In this document: positions 38,601 to 50,300 of the stretch, one piece after another
Layout: the number at the start of each line of letters is the position of its first letter
Position numbering within the stretch: position 1 is the stretch's first letter
DNA from: Fratercula arctica
Lineage: Eukaryota; Chordata; Aves; Charadriiformes; Alcidae
Assembly (NCBI GenBank): GCA_947846985.1
Contig: CANTUZ010000001.1
Coordinates: 31,830,727 to 31,894,726, forward strand
DNA length: 64,000 nucleotides
Direction: 5' to 3'
Translations under genes and position numbers: made by a program
The notes under the pieces: model-generated
What the model saw: the letters and a program-made list of their open reading frames with translations, nothing else
Told to the model about the DNA's origin: nothing
The model's database searches: none

Positions 38601-41383
38601 CACTTACCAGTTGGGTGCTGAACACTTGAAAGAAAAGAGCCTTTTTGTTCTGTTTAAATAAAGGCGAAATCTTAATGTAAATTTGGTGCACCAACTTCAT
38701 GTGTTCATTTGACTCGCATAGTTTTCCTGAATGTCCCAGCAAGGACTGGAGGAAAAGAAGCTGTGTCTATCAGGCTCACCTGCTTTAATGACTTAGAGTA
38801 ACTAATCCCGCTGGATCCTTTACTTTCTCTATTTGCAACTATGGTACTCAGCATTTTTATTTTGGGTGCCTTCCTGCATTATTTACTGCAGGCGAAATAA
38901 TTTGATTCGCTACTGAAGTTTCGTCAGAAGAACAAATTCTTTCCTAGTAGTAAGTTATTCGGCATCTGTGACGGGCAAAACAAAAAAGGAAAAAACAGTC
39001 TTTCTACAAGTGTCTAGTCCAGTGATAGAGCTGTAGCTCCTTGATCCATTTTCTTACGTGACAAAGCTGGTTTAACAAGCAACCAGCCCCGTATGTTGCC
39101 CCCATCTGCTTTTTCTTTTCACATACACACATACTTCCTCATCTGTATCAGTCTTGTGGAGCTTGTGCTGTACATTGGATTGCCAAATAATGAAATTTAC
39201 TAGCAAGCTATAACACTTTTTTTTTTTTCCCCCTTTTAATGTATAGTCTGAATCGCAGTGGCACTGGCAACTCAAGGAGCAATAAACTGCAGGGTAGATA
39301 TGGGAACACGTAGCTATGAGACAAGGTAGGTGGCAGCAAGGACAAGAGCTTCTTAAGCCAGTTTTGCCACACAAGAAAATATATGATGTATCTCCCCAGA
39401 TGGGATATGGAGAAGTACGGTCCACGTTAATAGTATCTATTCTCTCTCTGTCACATATTCGTGACAAGTAACTCCATCATCATCAGCAAGTGTGTGAGCT
39501 CAACTCTCTACCCTATGTAAAGAGGACTTAATGCAGTGGAGAGTGAGCTCTTAAATGTCTCCGTTTCCTGTGTCTTTAACGTCCGGTGTGATTCACCCGC
39601 CTCCCTTTTTCTACTTAATCCACCCTTCCCCACACGCTTCACTTCAGAAATTGCTATGCAAATCATGTTTCTAAATTACTGGAGTTTTTTTTTAGTCATA
39701 CTCATAAGGAATAGTTGCATCCTGAGCTACGCAACAGGCTAAAAACAGAAGTTACTTAAATATGCATGTGCACACGGTATTTTACTGACTTTAAAGACAC
39801 TGTATAATCCTTGTCTCAGCAGTTGTATTGGTACAGAGTTTACTGTTGAAAACATCCAAAAAGTGATGGTTTTTTTCAACTGTTTCTGATGTTCAGTTCA
39901 TAGCTACAAGGATTAGCCTTTTCCCAAGATGCCAAGTTTTCCCATCTGCCTTGAAATGGACAATACTGGAAAGCCTTTACAGCCTGATTTTAATGGAAAA
40001 CCGCTAGGTCTTTTCATTTTTCTTTCCTTGACCTCTGGAGTCCAGCTCTGCTCCTCCTGATACCAGTTCTGCTCTGTCCTTTTCTCCACTCCATGATTTC
40101 CACTGGTTAAAAGATGTGTGGGCATACACTTGATCCTGTCTTCTAATGACAATCATTTCACTCGCTGGAGGGTCTTTAAAAAGGGCTTAATCTCATCAAA
40201 ACCAGGAATGTGTGTTAATTATGGCAGTTGCATAGTACCAGTAATGCACAGAACCAGAGTTTCTGAGCAGGAATGGCTAAGGTGCCTTCAGTCTCCTTGC
40301 CCGTCCAACTTGGGTGGCTGAGCAACTCATAAAACAGCTGTCAAACTACTAGGATTAAAGGATGTTGTCACAGAAATTATGGTCTTTGGCTATAATGGCA
40401 CTGACTGCACAGTCGTAAAGAAATATCCACCAGAACAAAGCAGGACGTGCACTGATCTGATGGAGATGTGCCACAGCACCGTAAGGTCTACCAGCAAACC
40501 AAGGAGGCCATGGTGGCTCGCTCAGGAGCAGCGTGGCCAGTCCCCCAGCATCTGGGTGGAAAGCTGAGGACACTGTCACAAGCTGTTGTCCTTTGCCAGG
40601 GTACCAGCACCCTCAGACACGTTTCGTATTTTGGCTGGATGCCTGTAAATCAGCATGTCTGGAATTCTTTAGAGGGTCAGCTGACCACCAGTTTCCTGGA
40701 TGTCTGTTTGGCTTGGGATAGTTATCCTATCCTTGTAATTATTTTGGTTTTACATGCAATTATTTTTTGTACTTCCTTCTTTTAGCATATTGCTGATATT
40801 TTTAACTTTAAGCCTATTCCAGGTAGGTCTTTCCTGGAGAACTGGGAATAGTGATTCTTTATAAAAGGTAGAATTTAATAATTCTGAAACATTAGTCTTA
40901 AAATGTAAGAAAAAAAAAAACCAAAAAAGCAGCTTTGGGGCTTCTCTGTAGAAGTCTTCCAAATAATTGCTAAGGTTGAGCTATTTTAGTTGTGTGATTA
41001 AAAGTGCTCCTTTCCCTGATTTAAAAAGTGGTCCTGTGTCTTTCACACAACTTGAAAATTTGAAAGGAGAAAGATTCATCTACAGAAGCCCACTGATGTG
41101 ATCTCTTAAGCCACTGTTTCTGCTCCCAATATCACTCTTCTGTTTTTCAACATTCTGCTGGAAGGTTTTGGGCAGGTTTTTGATGATGCTTTTCATTTTG
41201 GCACAGACATTAGACATAATTGCTTGGTTTTTTTCCTCTTCCTAAACCAATATGTGGGTCATGCTGGTATTAGGGCAAGATGACAGTTTGGTGCACTCTG
41301 GTCTTGTTGAGTTTCCACCTTGTCAACTTTAAAAACAGGTGGGCAGTTCCTTCCTTTTTTTCCTTGTGATTCTGCATCTGTCC
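32619..41383. other. Intergenic, no gene seen
   Basis: About 8.8 kb of mostly AT-rich unique sequence. Low-complexity spots are an A run at 35870-35883, a T run at 39218-39230 and an A run at 40909-40920. A paired motif CCTGTGATAGGAAC / CCTGTGACGGGAAC occurs near 36222 and 36258. Open frames are short, lack codon structure and are not supported by splice sites. Confidence 0.6.
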
Positions 41384-41417
41384 AGTTTTCTAATACTACT
41401 AGTTTTCTAATACTACT
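41384..41417. repeat. Perfect 17-bp tandem duplication
   Basis: AGTTTTCTAATACTACT occurs twice, head to tail (41384-41400 and 41401-41417), 24 bases before copy A of the duplicated sequence. Confidence 0.95.
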
Positions 41418-41440
41418 GTTGGTGACATCTGCAAAAAGTA

Positions 41441-41640
41441 GAGAGACTTTTAATCGCACCCCACGCAAAGGGTCTGACACAGTACAGGGATTCCTGGCAA
41501 TACACATATACGTAGAGAGAGCAGCATGGAGAGGAAAAAAAGCACCAAATGGTATGAAAATCAAAAATTGAAATGCTACCATACTCTTCTTGCGCAGTAT
41601 TGCTTTCAGACATATTTAGTATTTTGCATCTGTATAATGC
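41441..41640. repeat. Copy A of the duplicated ~200-bp sequence
   Basis: It aligns with 42938-43134 in the same direction, with landmarks AAAGGGTCTGACACA, TACAGGGATTCCTGGC, ACACATATAC, AAAGCACCAAATGG and ACTCTTCTTGCGCAG. I estimate well over 80% identity by eye with a few small gaps. There is no CR1 around this copy. The short minus-strand frames shared by the two copies (MSES..AQEE) diverge and are not evidence of a gene. Confidence 0.8.
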
Positions 41641-42490
41641 TTTTCATGCAAGAACTTTGGAAAACTTTATGGGGATGGAGCACAAATTCCCTAGCTGATT
41701 TTTGCCAGACTTTAGTAAGGAATCCAGCAGAACTATCAATAAGTCTCCCGCCTTTCCCACCTTACTACCTGTTCTTCCCCACTTGAACATGTAAGTTTCT
41801 CAAAAGTAGGATTTATTTTATAGCTGGGAATTTGAAACACACACCACAGGATAACATCCAGACCAAGTTCAGACAACTGTGCAGCTTGGCCAGCAGCTAC
41901 CTCTAAGTTTCCACAGCCCAAATCCACTGCCCTATTTACTGGCCAACTCATCATCTGTGCTTGAAAAGGGAGGCAATTACTCCAGAGCATCTGAAAGCCA
42001 CATTTTCAGCTGCAGCTCTGTTTTGCATTCTGTTTACTGCTTCTACTTCTTTCTGCATGGTACCATCTCGATTCTACCTCCTTTCTACTTCCTCATGGTT
42101 TGCAATTTCCTAAGTTCCTGCGCATATTTTTTTTGCATTTTATGGACAATCAGCAATTTTTTTTAGCTCCATGAATACAGCTCAGCATTCCTTCACTTTA
42201 TTTTTAGCCCAAACTGGCTACTAGGAACTGCAGTCTGCTAGCTTTGAGCATGCTAAGGCAGCTGACTCAGAGACTGGCCTGGCAGATGGCTGGACCCCTT
42301 TCTAAAGCTAAGTGAGAATGGATCTTTGTCATTTCTAATGTGCCAGCTGGTTGAAAATCCTGGGATACAGCTGATCCTCGAGGTGTGTCCACGTGTTGCT
42401 TCTGGGCCTCAGCATCCCACACCCCACCCCAACTGAGAAAACACCCTCCATTCACTCCCAATCGACTTATCTTGGTTTTGTTTGGTTTTA
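41641..42490. other. Intergenic, no gene seen
   Basis: Unique AT-rich sequence between copy A of the duplicated segment and the CR1. No exon with credible splice sites and no repeat recognised. Confidence 0.6.
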
Positions 42491-43245
42491 GAATAGGATA
42501 GAATAGACTAGACTATTTCAGTTGGAAGGGACCTACAACCATCATCTAGTCCAACTGCCTGAGCAATTCAGGGCTGACCAAAAGTTAAAGCATGTCTTTA
42601 AGGGCATTGTCCAAATGCCTCTTAAACACTGACAGGCTTGGGGCATCAACCACCTCTCCAGGAAGCCTGTTCTAGTGTTTGACCATGCTCTCGGTAAAGA
42701 AATGCTTCCTAATGTCCGCTCTAAAACTCCCCTGGCGCAGCTTTGAACCATTCCCATACATCCTATCACTGGATCCCATGGAGAAGAGCTCAGCACCTCC
42801 CTCTCTCTTTGGAGACAACACCAAATAATTAATTGCAGCTGCCTGAGGATGCGAAGGGGAGATGGTGTCCCAAAGCAAGAGACAAAGAGAGACTCTCAAA
42901 GGCAGAGACTCTCTCTTTGGAGAAAACTCTTTTTTGGGGACTCTCTTAATCACATCCCAAGCAAAGGGTCTGACACAATACAGGGATTCCTGGCTATACA
43001 CATATACATAACGAGAGCAGCATAGAGAGAAAAAAAAGCACCAAATGGATATGAAAATCTTTGAAATGCTACTACACTCTTCTTGCGCAGCAGTGCTTTC
43101 AGACATATTTCATATTTTACAACTATATAATGCTCCAACATCTCCCCTTCCCCTCCTCAGGAGGCTGCAGAGAGCAGTAAGTTCGCCCCTCAGCCTCCTT
43201 TTCTCCAAACTAGACAAGCCCAGAGTCCCCAGCCGCTCCTCATAG
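42491..43245 (-). mobile_element. CR1 LINE 3' fragment, split by an inserted sequence
   Basis: The left part (42491-42807) begins with AGTTGGAAGGGACCTACAAC and continues through the minus-strand sequence for the C-terminus of the CR1 reverse-transcriptase ORF (NVRF-like, HWNRLP region degenerate). The right part (43143-43245), TTCCCCTCCTCAGGAGGCTG to CCGCTCCTCATA, is the next CR1 segment. About 335 bases between them are foreign. The 5' side of the element ends only about 70 bases from the RUBCNL CpG island. Confidence 0.85.
42808..43142. repeat. Unidentified insert inside the CR1, containing copy B of a duplicated sequence
   Basis: CR1 sequence stops near 42807 and resumes near 43143. The right two thirds (42938-43134) are closely similar to 41441-41640. 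The left third holds an imperfect hairpin: CAAAGAGAG (42883-42891) and CTCTCTTTG (42911-42919). CTCTCTTTGGAGA also occurs twice (42803-42815 and 42911-42923), the first at the junction. I do not recognise the family, and no clean target-site duplication is visible. Confidence 0.7.
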
Positions 43246-43309
43246 GTGGGTTTTGTTGTTGTTGTTTGTGTTTGTTTTGGGCTTGTTTTGTTTTCCCCAA
43301 GTTGTGCTG

Positions 43310-43990
43310 CCGCACCCCGGGCTGCCCTTCAGTTACTACAGGACGGAGTCCCTTCACGCCGCCCGACGGCCCCATCACCGACCCTGAGGACGCCCCCAAC
43401 ACCGCCTCCGGGGCTGTGGGAGTACCCGGCGCCCCCGCCCGCTCCCGCCCTCCCGCGGGCGGCTCCGCCCCAGGGCGGAGCTCCGCAACCCCCGTTCCCC
43501 CGGCTGCGAGAGGGCCCCCGTCGTTCGCCGCCGCTGTTCCAGCGCGGGAGGCGGCGGGAGCGGCGCTGAGCTCCGGGCGGAGGGGAGCTGGGATCCGCGG
43601 CCGCAGGTGGGGACCGGGGACCCCGGAGGGGAGGCACCTTACGGGGCTCACGGTGCGCGTTGCCGGGGCGGGAGGCGCTGGGTCGGTGGGATGTTTCGTT
43701 GCTTCTCCGCGGATTAAAGGCTTTCCGAAGCTGTGCGGCGGGCTGGGAGCTTCCGTGGGAAGGGCTGCCAGGCTTTGCAGCGCCCTTGCCGGGTTTTATT
43801 CCTCGTCGGTGCCATCCCCCGCCCGGCACCGGCTTAAGCGGGGAGAGCGGCCGCGGAGACGGGGCTGGGGGGCTTCGTCCATCCCTTCCTCCTCTGCCAT
43901 CAGGCTGCGGGGTAGGGCGGATCGATAGGATCGATACGCTCCTCTTGTGCCCGCGGTGGAGGCGGGGGGCGGCACTGCAGGCATGTCGTC
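43310..43990 (+). promoter_or_regulatory. RUBCNL: CpG-island promoter of RUBCNL
   Basis: This is the only long stretch with very high G+C and many CpG dinucleotides in the window, and it lies directly upstream of the first RUBCNL exons. GC boxes (CCGCCCC near 43465 and GGGCGG near 43475) suit Sp/KLF factors. No TATA box is apparent, as usual for a CpG-island promoter with dispersed start sites. Open frames here on both strands (up to 220 codons) are explained by the base composition. A nine-base direct repeat (GATCGATAG, GATCGATAC) sits at 43920-43937. Upstream the island abuts a GT-rich stretch (43248-43300) and a truncated CR1. Confidence 0.85.
43450..43606 (+). other. RUBCNL: RUBCNL exon 1, non-coding; 5' end approximate
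   Basis: A CAG|GTGGGG donor at 43607 inside the CpG island fits the end of a 5' untranslated first exon, which would join to the acceptor at 44195. The transcription start cannot be read from sequence, so 43450 is only a guess based on the GC boxes. Other start sites and donors within the island are possible. Confidence 0.5.
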
Positions 43991-44195
43991 GTGTTGTTTT
44001 TGTTTTTAAATTTTCTAATTTAAGGCTCTTACTTTACTAACACAGCTTCCCGTTGTTGCTGAGCGCTGCTTTTGGGTGAGCTTTGTAAGACCGAAAACAG
44101 TTCGGAGTATTAAGTGCCGCGTGTGCCGAACACACGGAGGGAGACTCGCGGGGTTAACGTAGGGGCGACTGTAATTCCTTCTCTCTCCCTTCCAG
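43607..44195 (+). other. RUBCNL: RUBCNL intron 1
   Basis: The first half is still CpG island; the second half becomes AT-rich. It ends with the pyrimidine-rich acceptor TCTCTCTCCCTTCCAG at 44195. No further gene is seen. Confidence 0.6.
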
Positions 44196-44320
44196 GTACT
44201 TTACAGCAAGAAAAATAAATAAATAAATAAAATGAATGTTTTCCCACCATGTCTCTCCATGCAGTAGCTCTCGCCAGCTATAGCGCAACAGAAGTCTTCA
44301 AGCCCCCCCGCTCTAAAAAG
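44196..44320 (+). CDS. RUBCNL: RUBCNL exon 2: end of the 5' UTR and codons 1-24
   Basis: The exon lies between the acceptor TTCCAG and the donor AAG|GTAAGG. The ATG at 44249 is chosen because its frame is open to the donor and continues in frame through the next exon, and because CCACCATGT is a good Kozak context. The peptide starts [16 protein letters not shown] and ends at a codon boundary after Lys24. Two further ATGs at 44232 and 44236, in the other two frames, open short frames that overlap the true start. The leader holds a run of AAAT repeats (44212-44232). This end was not recognisable in the human protein. Confidence 0.8.
44232..44283 (+). promoter_or_regulatory. Two overlapping upstream ORFs at the RUBCNL start
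   Basis: An ATG at 44232 opens 11 codons ending with TAG at 44265-44267. A second ATG at 44236 opens 15 codons ending with TAG at 44281-44283. Both run past the main ATG at 44249 in different frames, so a ribosome starting at either would miss the main start. The first has A at -3; the second has T at -3 and is weak. From sequence alone one can only say that leaky scanning would be needed. Confidence 0.6.
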
Positions 44321-47300
44321 GTAAGGGAGGCATCTAAATGTTAGCTGGGAGGGGGCTTTTTTCTCCCCCCCCAAAAAATTGCTTTTAGGTGCCAGTGGTT
44401 GTGGTAAATACTTTGTTTTTAACTGCTGACGGTTTCGTTACGGAGTTAATTTAGGAAATAACAGCCCTAGTATTGGGGGAGGTGAAAGGCTGACTCATTT
44501 ATGCTATGAAAGATACCAAACTGTCAGTGGTTTGTGTTGGTTGTGGCAGTGTGTTGTGGTACTTTTCATATACCTCTGATGTCATATTTCCTTATAAGTG
44601 GTCTTTGACTGCGCTTTTTTCCCCTCCCCGAGTGACAGTTGGATACTACAGGAGTTTTTTCCCAATCAGTGATCTAATTGAAATCGTGATGTCTTGAAAG
44701 TAAATGGAAATCTTTTATTCGAATTCTCAGAACGCCAGTATCTTCTGATAAGATCTAAGAGGTGGGAGGGTTGTTTAGAAAAAGATAAAATCTTGAAACT
44801 TAGCACTCTTAATATTTACGCTTACTGATGAAGTACTCGCATTCACCCTGGCGTCAGGCAGTTGTGGTGCTTGCATCCTAAGAGGCAGAGTCTGATAATT
44901 GCTGATATTAAAACCATTTTTTTAAATAAATGTAATTAATAAATAATGAGTTCCTGTAAGAACTAGTTTATCCAGTAATATTGACAATATGTTATTTATG
45001 TGTATAAAATCTGCCTACATGACGGTTTCTATAAATTAAAGCAAATGGAGGGGGGGAAAAAAAGGCACTATCAGATACTGAAAAGAGTATTTTTCTAAGC
45101 ACTGGCATAATCAAACACTAAATATTTGAAATTCAGCATACTGGTTTTGGCCCGAAATGTTATTCTTCAGCTAAAAGCGAAATTCTTTGTGGGTTTTAAT
45201 GTCTTCTGCTTTCCATGAGTCCGAAGGGTATCTGGACTAGATCTGCTCTCTCTGAGTCACCTCCCTCTGCCATGGGACTGTGTGGGGAACGTAGAGGTCA
45301 ACACAGGGTGGCAGAGGACAGCATGCCTTTGAACTCCCCCCTCTTTGTATGGGCTCACAGGGTGCAGGGGAGGGCGAGAGGCATGCTGGGAATGCTGCTG
45401 TGTGGAGGCTTCTCACTGATCATAGAATCATTTAGGTTGGAAAAGACCCTTGGGATCATCAAGTCCAACCATCAGCCCCACCCTACAAAGTTCTCCCCTA
45501 CACCATATCCCCCAACACCACATCTAAATGACTCTTAAACACGTTCAGGGGTGGTGACTCCACCACCTCCCTGGGCAGCCTATTCCAGTGTCTGACCACT
45601 CTTTCTGTGAAGAATTTTTTCCTAATGTCCAGTCTAAACCTACCCTGCTGCAGCTTGAAGCCATTCCCTCTTTTTCTATCGCTAATTACCTGTGAGAAGA
45701 GACCAGCACCAACCTCTCTACCATGTCCTTTCAAGTAGTTGTAGAGAGTGATGAGGTCTCCCCTCAGCCTCCTCTTCCTCAAACTAAACAGTCCCAGCTC
45801 CTTCAATTGCTCCTCATAAGATTTATTCTGCAGGCCCTTCACCAGCTTCGTTGCCCTCCTCTGCACTCGCTCCAGCACCTCGATATCTCTCTCGTATTGA
45901 GGTGCCCAAAACTGGACACAATACTCAAGATGTGGTCTCACCAGTGCTGAGTACAGGGGGGACAATCACCTCCCTACTTCTGCTGGTCACACTATTTCTA
46001 ATTCAAGCCAGGATGCCATCGGCTTTCTTGGCCACCTGGGCACACTGCTGGCTCATGTTCAGCCGCTTGTCAATTAGAACCCCCAGGTCCTTTTCTGGCA
46101 GGCAGCTCTCCAGCCACACTTCCCCAGGCCTGTAGCGATGCGTGGGGTTGTTGTGGCCCAAGTGCAGGACCTGGCACTTGGCCTTGTTGAAGCACAGTCC
46201 ATTAGTGTTGGTCCGTCGATCCAATCTATCCAAATCTCTCTGTAGAGCCTCCCTATCCTCATGCAGATCAACACTCCTGCTTAACTTGGTGTCATCTGCA
46301 AATTTACTGATGATACACGCTATGTCCTTATCAAGATCATCAGTCAAGTCGTTAAACAGAAATGGTCCCAACACTGAGCCCTGAGGGACACCACTTGTGA
46401 CCGGCCGCCAGCTGGATTTAACTCCATTGACCACCACTCTTTGGGACCGTCCATCCAGCCAGTGCTTGATCCAGCAGATTGTATGCTCATTCAGGCCATG
46501 AGCAGCCAGTTTTTCCATGAGAATTCTATGGGGAACAGTGTCAAATGCTTTTCGAAAGTCTAGGTAGATAATATCCACAGCCATGATGTCTGTGAGTGGG
46601 GAGAAGCCACGAGGTGCACCTTAAGTGCTTTTTAATGGTGTGCCCATCAGAGCAGCGCACCCCTTTGCTTTCCTTGGTTTCTGTGATGTGCTCTGCAGTC
46701 CGTGGCATACTTGAGGCAGTGGAGAGGGAGCAGGAGGTGAACGTGTGTGACCCTCACAAGTAATTTGTGAGCTTGGGGAGGAGACCTGTTGCTTTGCTGT
46801 CCCGAGTGTATCATGCTCCCTTGTTGGAATTAGCCCATTGGTATCTGCCCTGAACTGCTTGCCAATATTGCTTGCCAATATGGTAAATCAGGCTTTGGGG
46901 TTTGAAATGCCAAATTGGAAGCATCATGACCGCACAAAGCGAAATGCTGATCTGGTATAAACCTGCTCAGTCAGTTCAAATGCATTCCAAGTTTTTGTCA
47001 GCTTATACCGGCAGGCTGTATGCCAGGTCAAGTGTTATCTATTTGTGTCGCTTCTCGCTTTATGCTGGGCCCGCCATGTTCCTGACGTGAACCACATGTA
47101 CTGTGTTCTATCAAATTAGGCAAATTAAGTGATTATGTGACCACGCTTTTTCCCAGTCGATATGGCTGGGAGATAAGCAGCATGTGCATCAGGTGCTTGT
47201 GGAGTCGGAGCCTCGTAGATTGAACTCATACATCTAAACAGGTCTGTGCTTCCAGCTATATTGGTGGTTTCTTGAATTCTTTTCCACTTCATTGCTGCTG

Positions 47301-50300
47301 TTCTGCAGATATATAGACATTCGGTATTTTGTCTCCCATATGCCTTGTGCGCGTGTTTAATTCTCTGTTTAATTAAAAGAGTTTCTTTTGGTCACCTGCC
47401 TTCTGGAGTGAAATGCAAGATGCAGAGTCGAGATGCTAGTGCTCTTCAGACGGCGCGTGCTTCTGGGGACATTTTCAGACAACCAGAAATATAGGCAGTG
47501 GTTAGGTGACTGTCGGCAGGCCTTAGCATGTTGTTCTTCCTGCTGGGATGCCTGTGAGACTGGGGGTATCATTACCAGAGTACTGTTGTCTTATAATGAA
47601 ATTGTCTACCTGTGTGTTCTTGTTCTCTAGTTAAGCCACGAAAGCCTGAAGGTGGCTTTCACTGAGTCAGCGTGTTCTTCAAATCCCTCAGCGAGGATTA
47701 GCTGCCTTGCTCCGACACCTCAAATCTCCGTTCTCTCAGGTATGCCAGTTTGTTCGAAACCGCCTCCCTCTGGGGCGCTTTGCTGGTGCTTGTGGTGCTC
47801 GCAAAAGCAGCTACTGATGTTTGTGTGTGCTAAGCAAGTATAGTCTGGTTGGAGGAGGACCCTTGCTTATTGGCTTTGAAGATGGGACAACATCAAAGTA
47901 TATTATACAATTTGAAAGTACGGGGGTATTTTTGCCTTTTAAATCGTGGTTGGGCCATTTTAATTATGCTGGCATTTTGAGTGCTCGGGAGTAAAAACTT
48001 TGAACTGTTCAGATGATTCTTGGCAGGTTATCTCCTTGTTCATTCAAGAAATAGTTTCTCGGATTTTAACAGATTACCATAATTACTTACATGAGTATCA
48101 GTTGCAAAACTAAACTTGAGATTTTTTTTTTTTTTATTAGAACTAACCTGTTTCTGATAGTAGCTTAAAATGTGGGTGTTGGTTTGTTTGGTTTTTTTTA
48201 TTTGCTGTTTTTTTTTTTTTTTAAGCTTGGCAGAGCAGAAGCACAAGTTAGTAAGTTTTTAAAACTTGTTCTTTTTTCTCTTACAACCCACTAAGAACCA
48301 GTATTTAGCAGAGTAAGTCAGTATGGTTGTATGATTAGTGCTAGAGATGCTCCGTGATGGCGGCGTAGCGGAGATGACAAAGGATGAGAGAGGATAGAAA
48401 GACTGTCGGGATGGGCTTTGCAATAGGAGAGTAAAACAGAACTGTTGAAGGCAGGAAGGCTAAATGTTCTGCCTTGCACAGAAAAGCTGCTGTTTTCAGT
48501 CCAGGTTAAGGTATTCCTGTGCAATTAAAATGTCAGTAGCTGCCAAAATTGCTTATTTTTTGTTTTTTCTTGAAAAGATTTAAATATGTTTGTTTGAAAG
48601 TCAGATAGCTTTTATTTTCCCATTCCTGCCCTTACACTGCCATAGCTGGCTATGTTGGCAAGGTGATTTTTTGCAAGTGCAGCCCGTAAAACGTTCGGTT
48701 TTGCTGCTATGTCTGTAAGAGTTTTTTCCTGGCCGGTGGCTGGTCCCAATCACTGATCAACTTTTCAGCTCATTTTGACCTGGCTTTACTAGGACAGCAT
48801 TGCTAGCAGCTCTTGCTGCGTAGCGCGTGTATGTGATGTTCTTAATTTTTTCGGCTTTCTCTTGATGAGGACTGCTCTTTGGATAGACTTGCTTTTCCAA
48901 AGTACGTAGGGGTTTTTGTTTTTTGTTTTGATCCCTTCATTAGTAAACTTTCTTATCTTGCAGTTTGAGTGCATTCTGGCTTCCAGGTGAGTGGCTTGTG
49001 GAGAGGTTTACTGTTTTCTGTTGGGATATGTCCAAGGAGAGCAACCTCTGGGCAAAGTCTGCAAGACTTGCTGCATTTTTCACCAGCAGCGTTTAACATT
49101 CCTCGTGGTCCCAACTAAATGTTCTTTGCCCTGGAAATGAATCTTCTTGATTGTATCTATTCTTAGAATTTTACGACCGACTTATCTTCCCCAAAGGAGA
49201 CAGTTGTTAACTTCATTGTCATGAGGTGGTCAATAGTTTCTTCTTGAACACAGACTTTGTGTCTAATCTCTCCATGGCTTGGGTGATGGCAGTTCCTGTG
49301 AGGCTTTTTGTTCAAGGATTTCAGTTTCGTCTCAAATAGCTGCTGGTCACAGTGCACGCTTCTACATCATGCTGATGTTGCCATGTTTACCACTAAGGGC
49401 AGTTTTTCCATTTTCTGTTGAACTTCAGTCTTGCAGTAGATCACACAGGACCTTGGCAGGCAATGCTTTTGATTCCTTCAGAGGCATTATAATGAACTTA
49501 CTGTGACGGAGCTAATTTCCTTTATGGGTTCACATAAATGTTGCCACCCTATGAATAACAGACTGAAGGTTACTTTAGCCTTTTCTACATGAGGAGTCTG
49601 ACTGAACTGAAACACGCAAGCATGTGACCTTCTGTTACTAAGTGTATATATTTTTTTTCTTCCTGCTGTATTGATGCTCCACGTGACCTTCTGTTTTACT
49701 GGCAATAGAATCAGTACCTGTACTGGTAACCGTACCTCATGCAGTTTCATAGAACAATGATGTTTTCAAGCACGCTGACAATCAGTCACCATTAAAGTCT
49801 TAACTAATTGTGTTTGGCTAGCAGCAGCATACTTTACTGTTGGTTTATCACCTAGCCTTATCAACGACAGAATTGCTTCCTGACTGCAGAAAGCAAGAGC
49901 TTCCTTGCAGGAAGAGACAGCAGAGCGCGGTGTGTGAATTCAGCTCTTCCTTTTCTTCTCACTCTGGTTGAAAATAATGTGCATTTAATTCATGTTGTAA
50001 TTAAAACTTTAAATTTATTTTTTTTTCAGGGTTGTGTCCTAACCTCTTGGTTTTTTCCCTTTTCTGAACAGACGAATACTCAAGGCCAGCAGTGATTGGA
50101 CATGCGAGAAGTTTTGGATCATACCCGGACAGTGCTGAAGCTATCAAAGACATTCTCGTGTCTGTTTTAAATGCATCTGGTTTGAAGCCCTCTTTGGTGC
50201 CTGAGCAGACCACAATGCAGGGAGCTGAGCATCTGGACAGTGACATGGAACGGTGGGAAGAAAGCAGTGACCCCGGGGATAGCCATGATGACAGCGACAG

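Noticed and set aside
41413..43106. Two related minus-strand frames beginning MSES, suggesting a duplicated gene
   Set aside because: The similarity follows the DNA duplication. The frames diverge after about 50 codons, the second runs into CR1 sequence, and there is no sign of selection on codons.
43266..43928. A 220-codon frame and overlapping frames on both strands in the CpG island
   Set aside because: Very GC-rich DNA has few stop codons. The peptides are proline/alanine/glycine-rich in every frame, and the RUBCNL donor at 43607 lies within.
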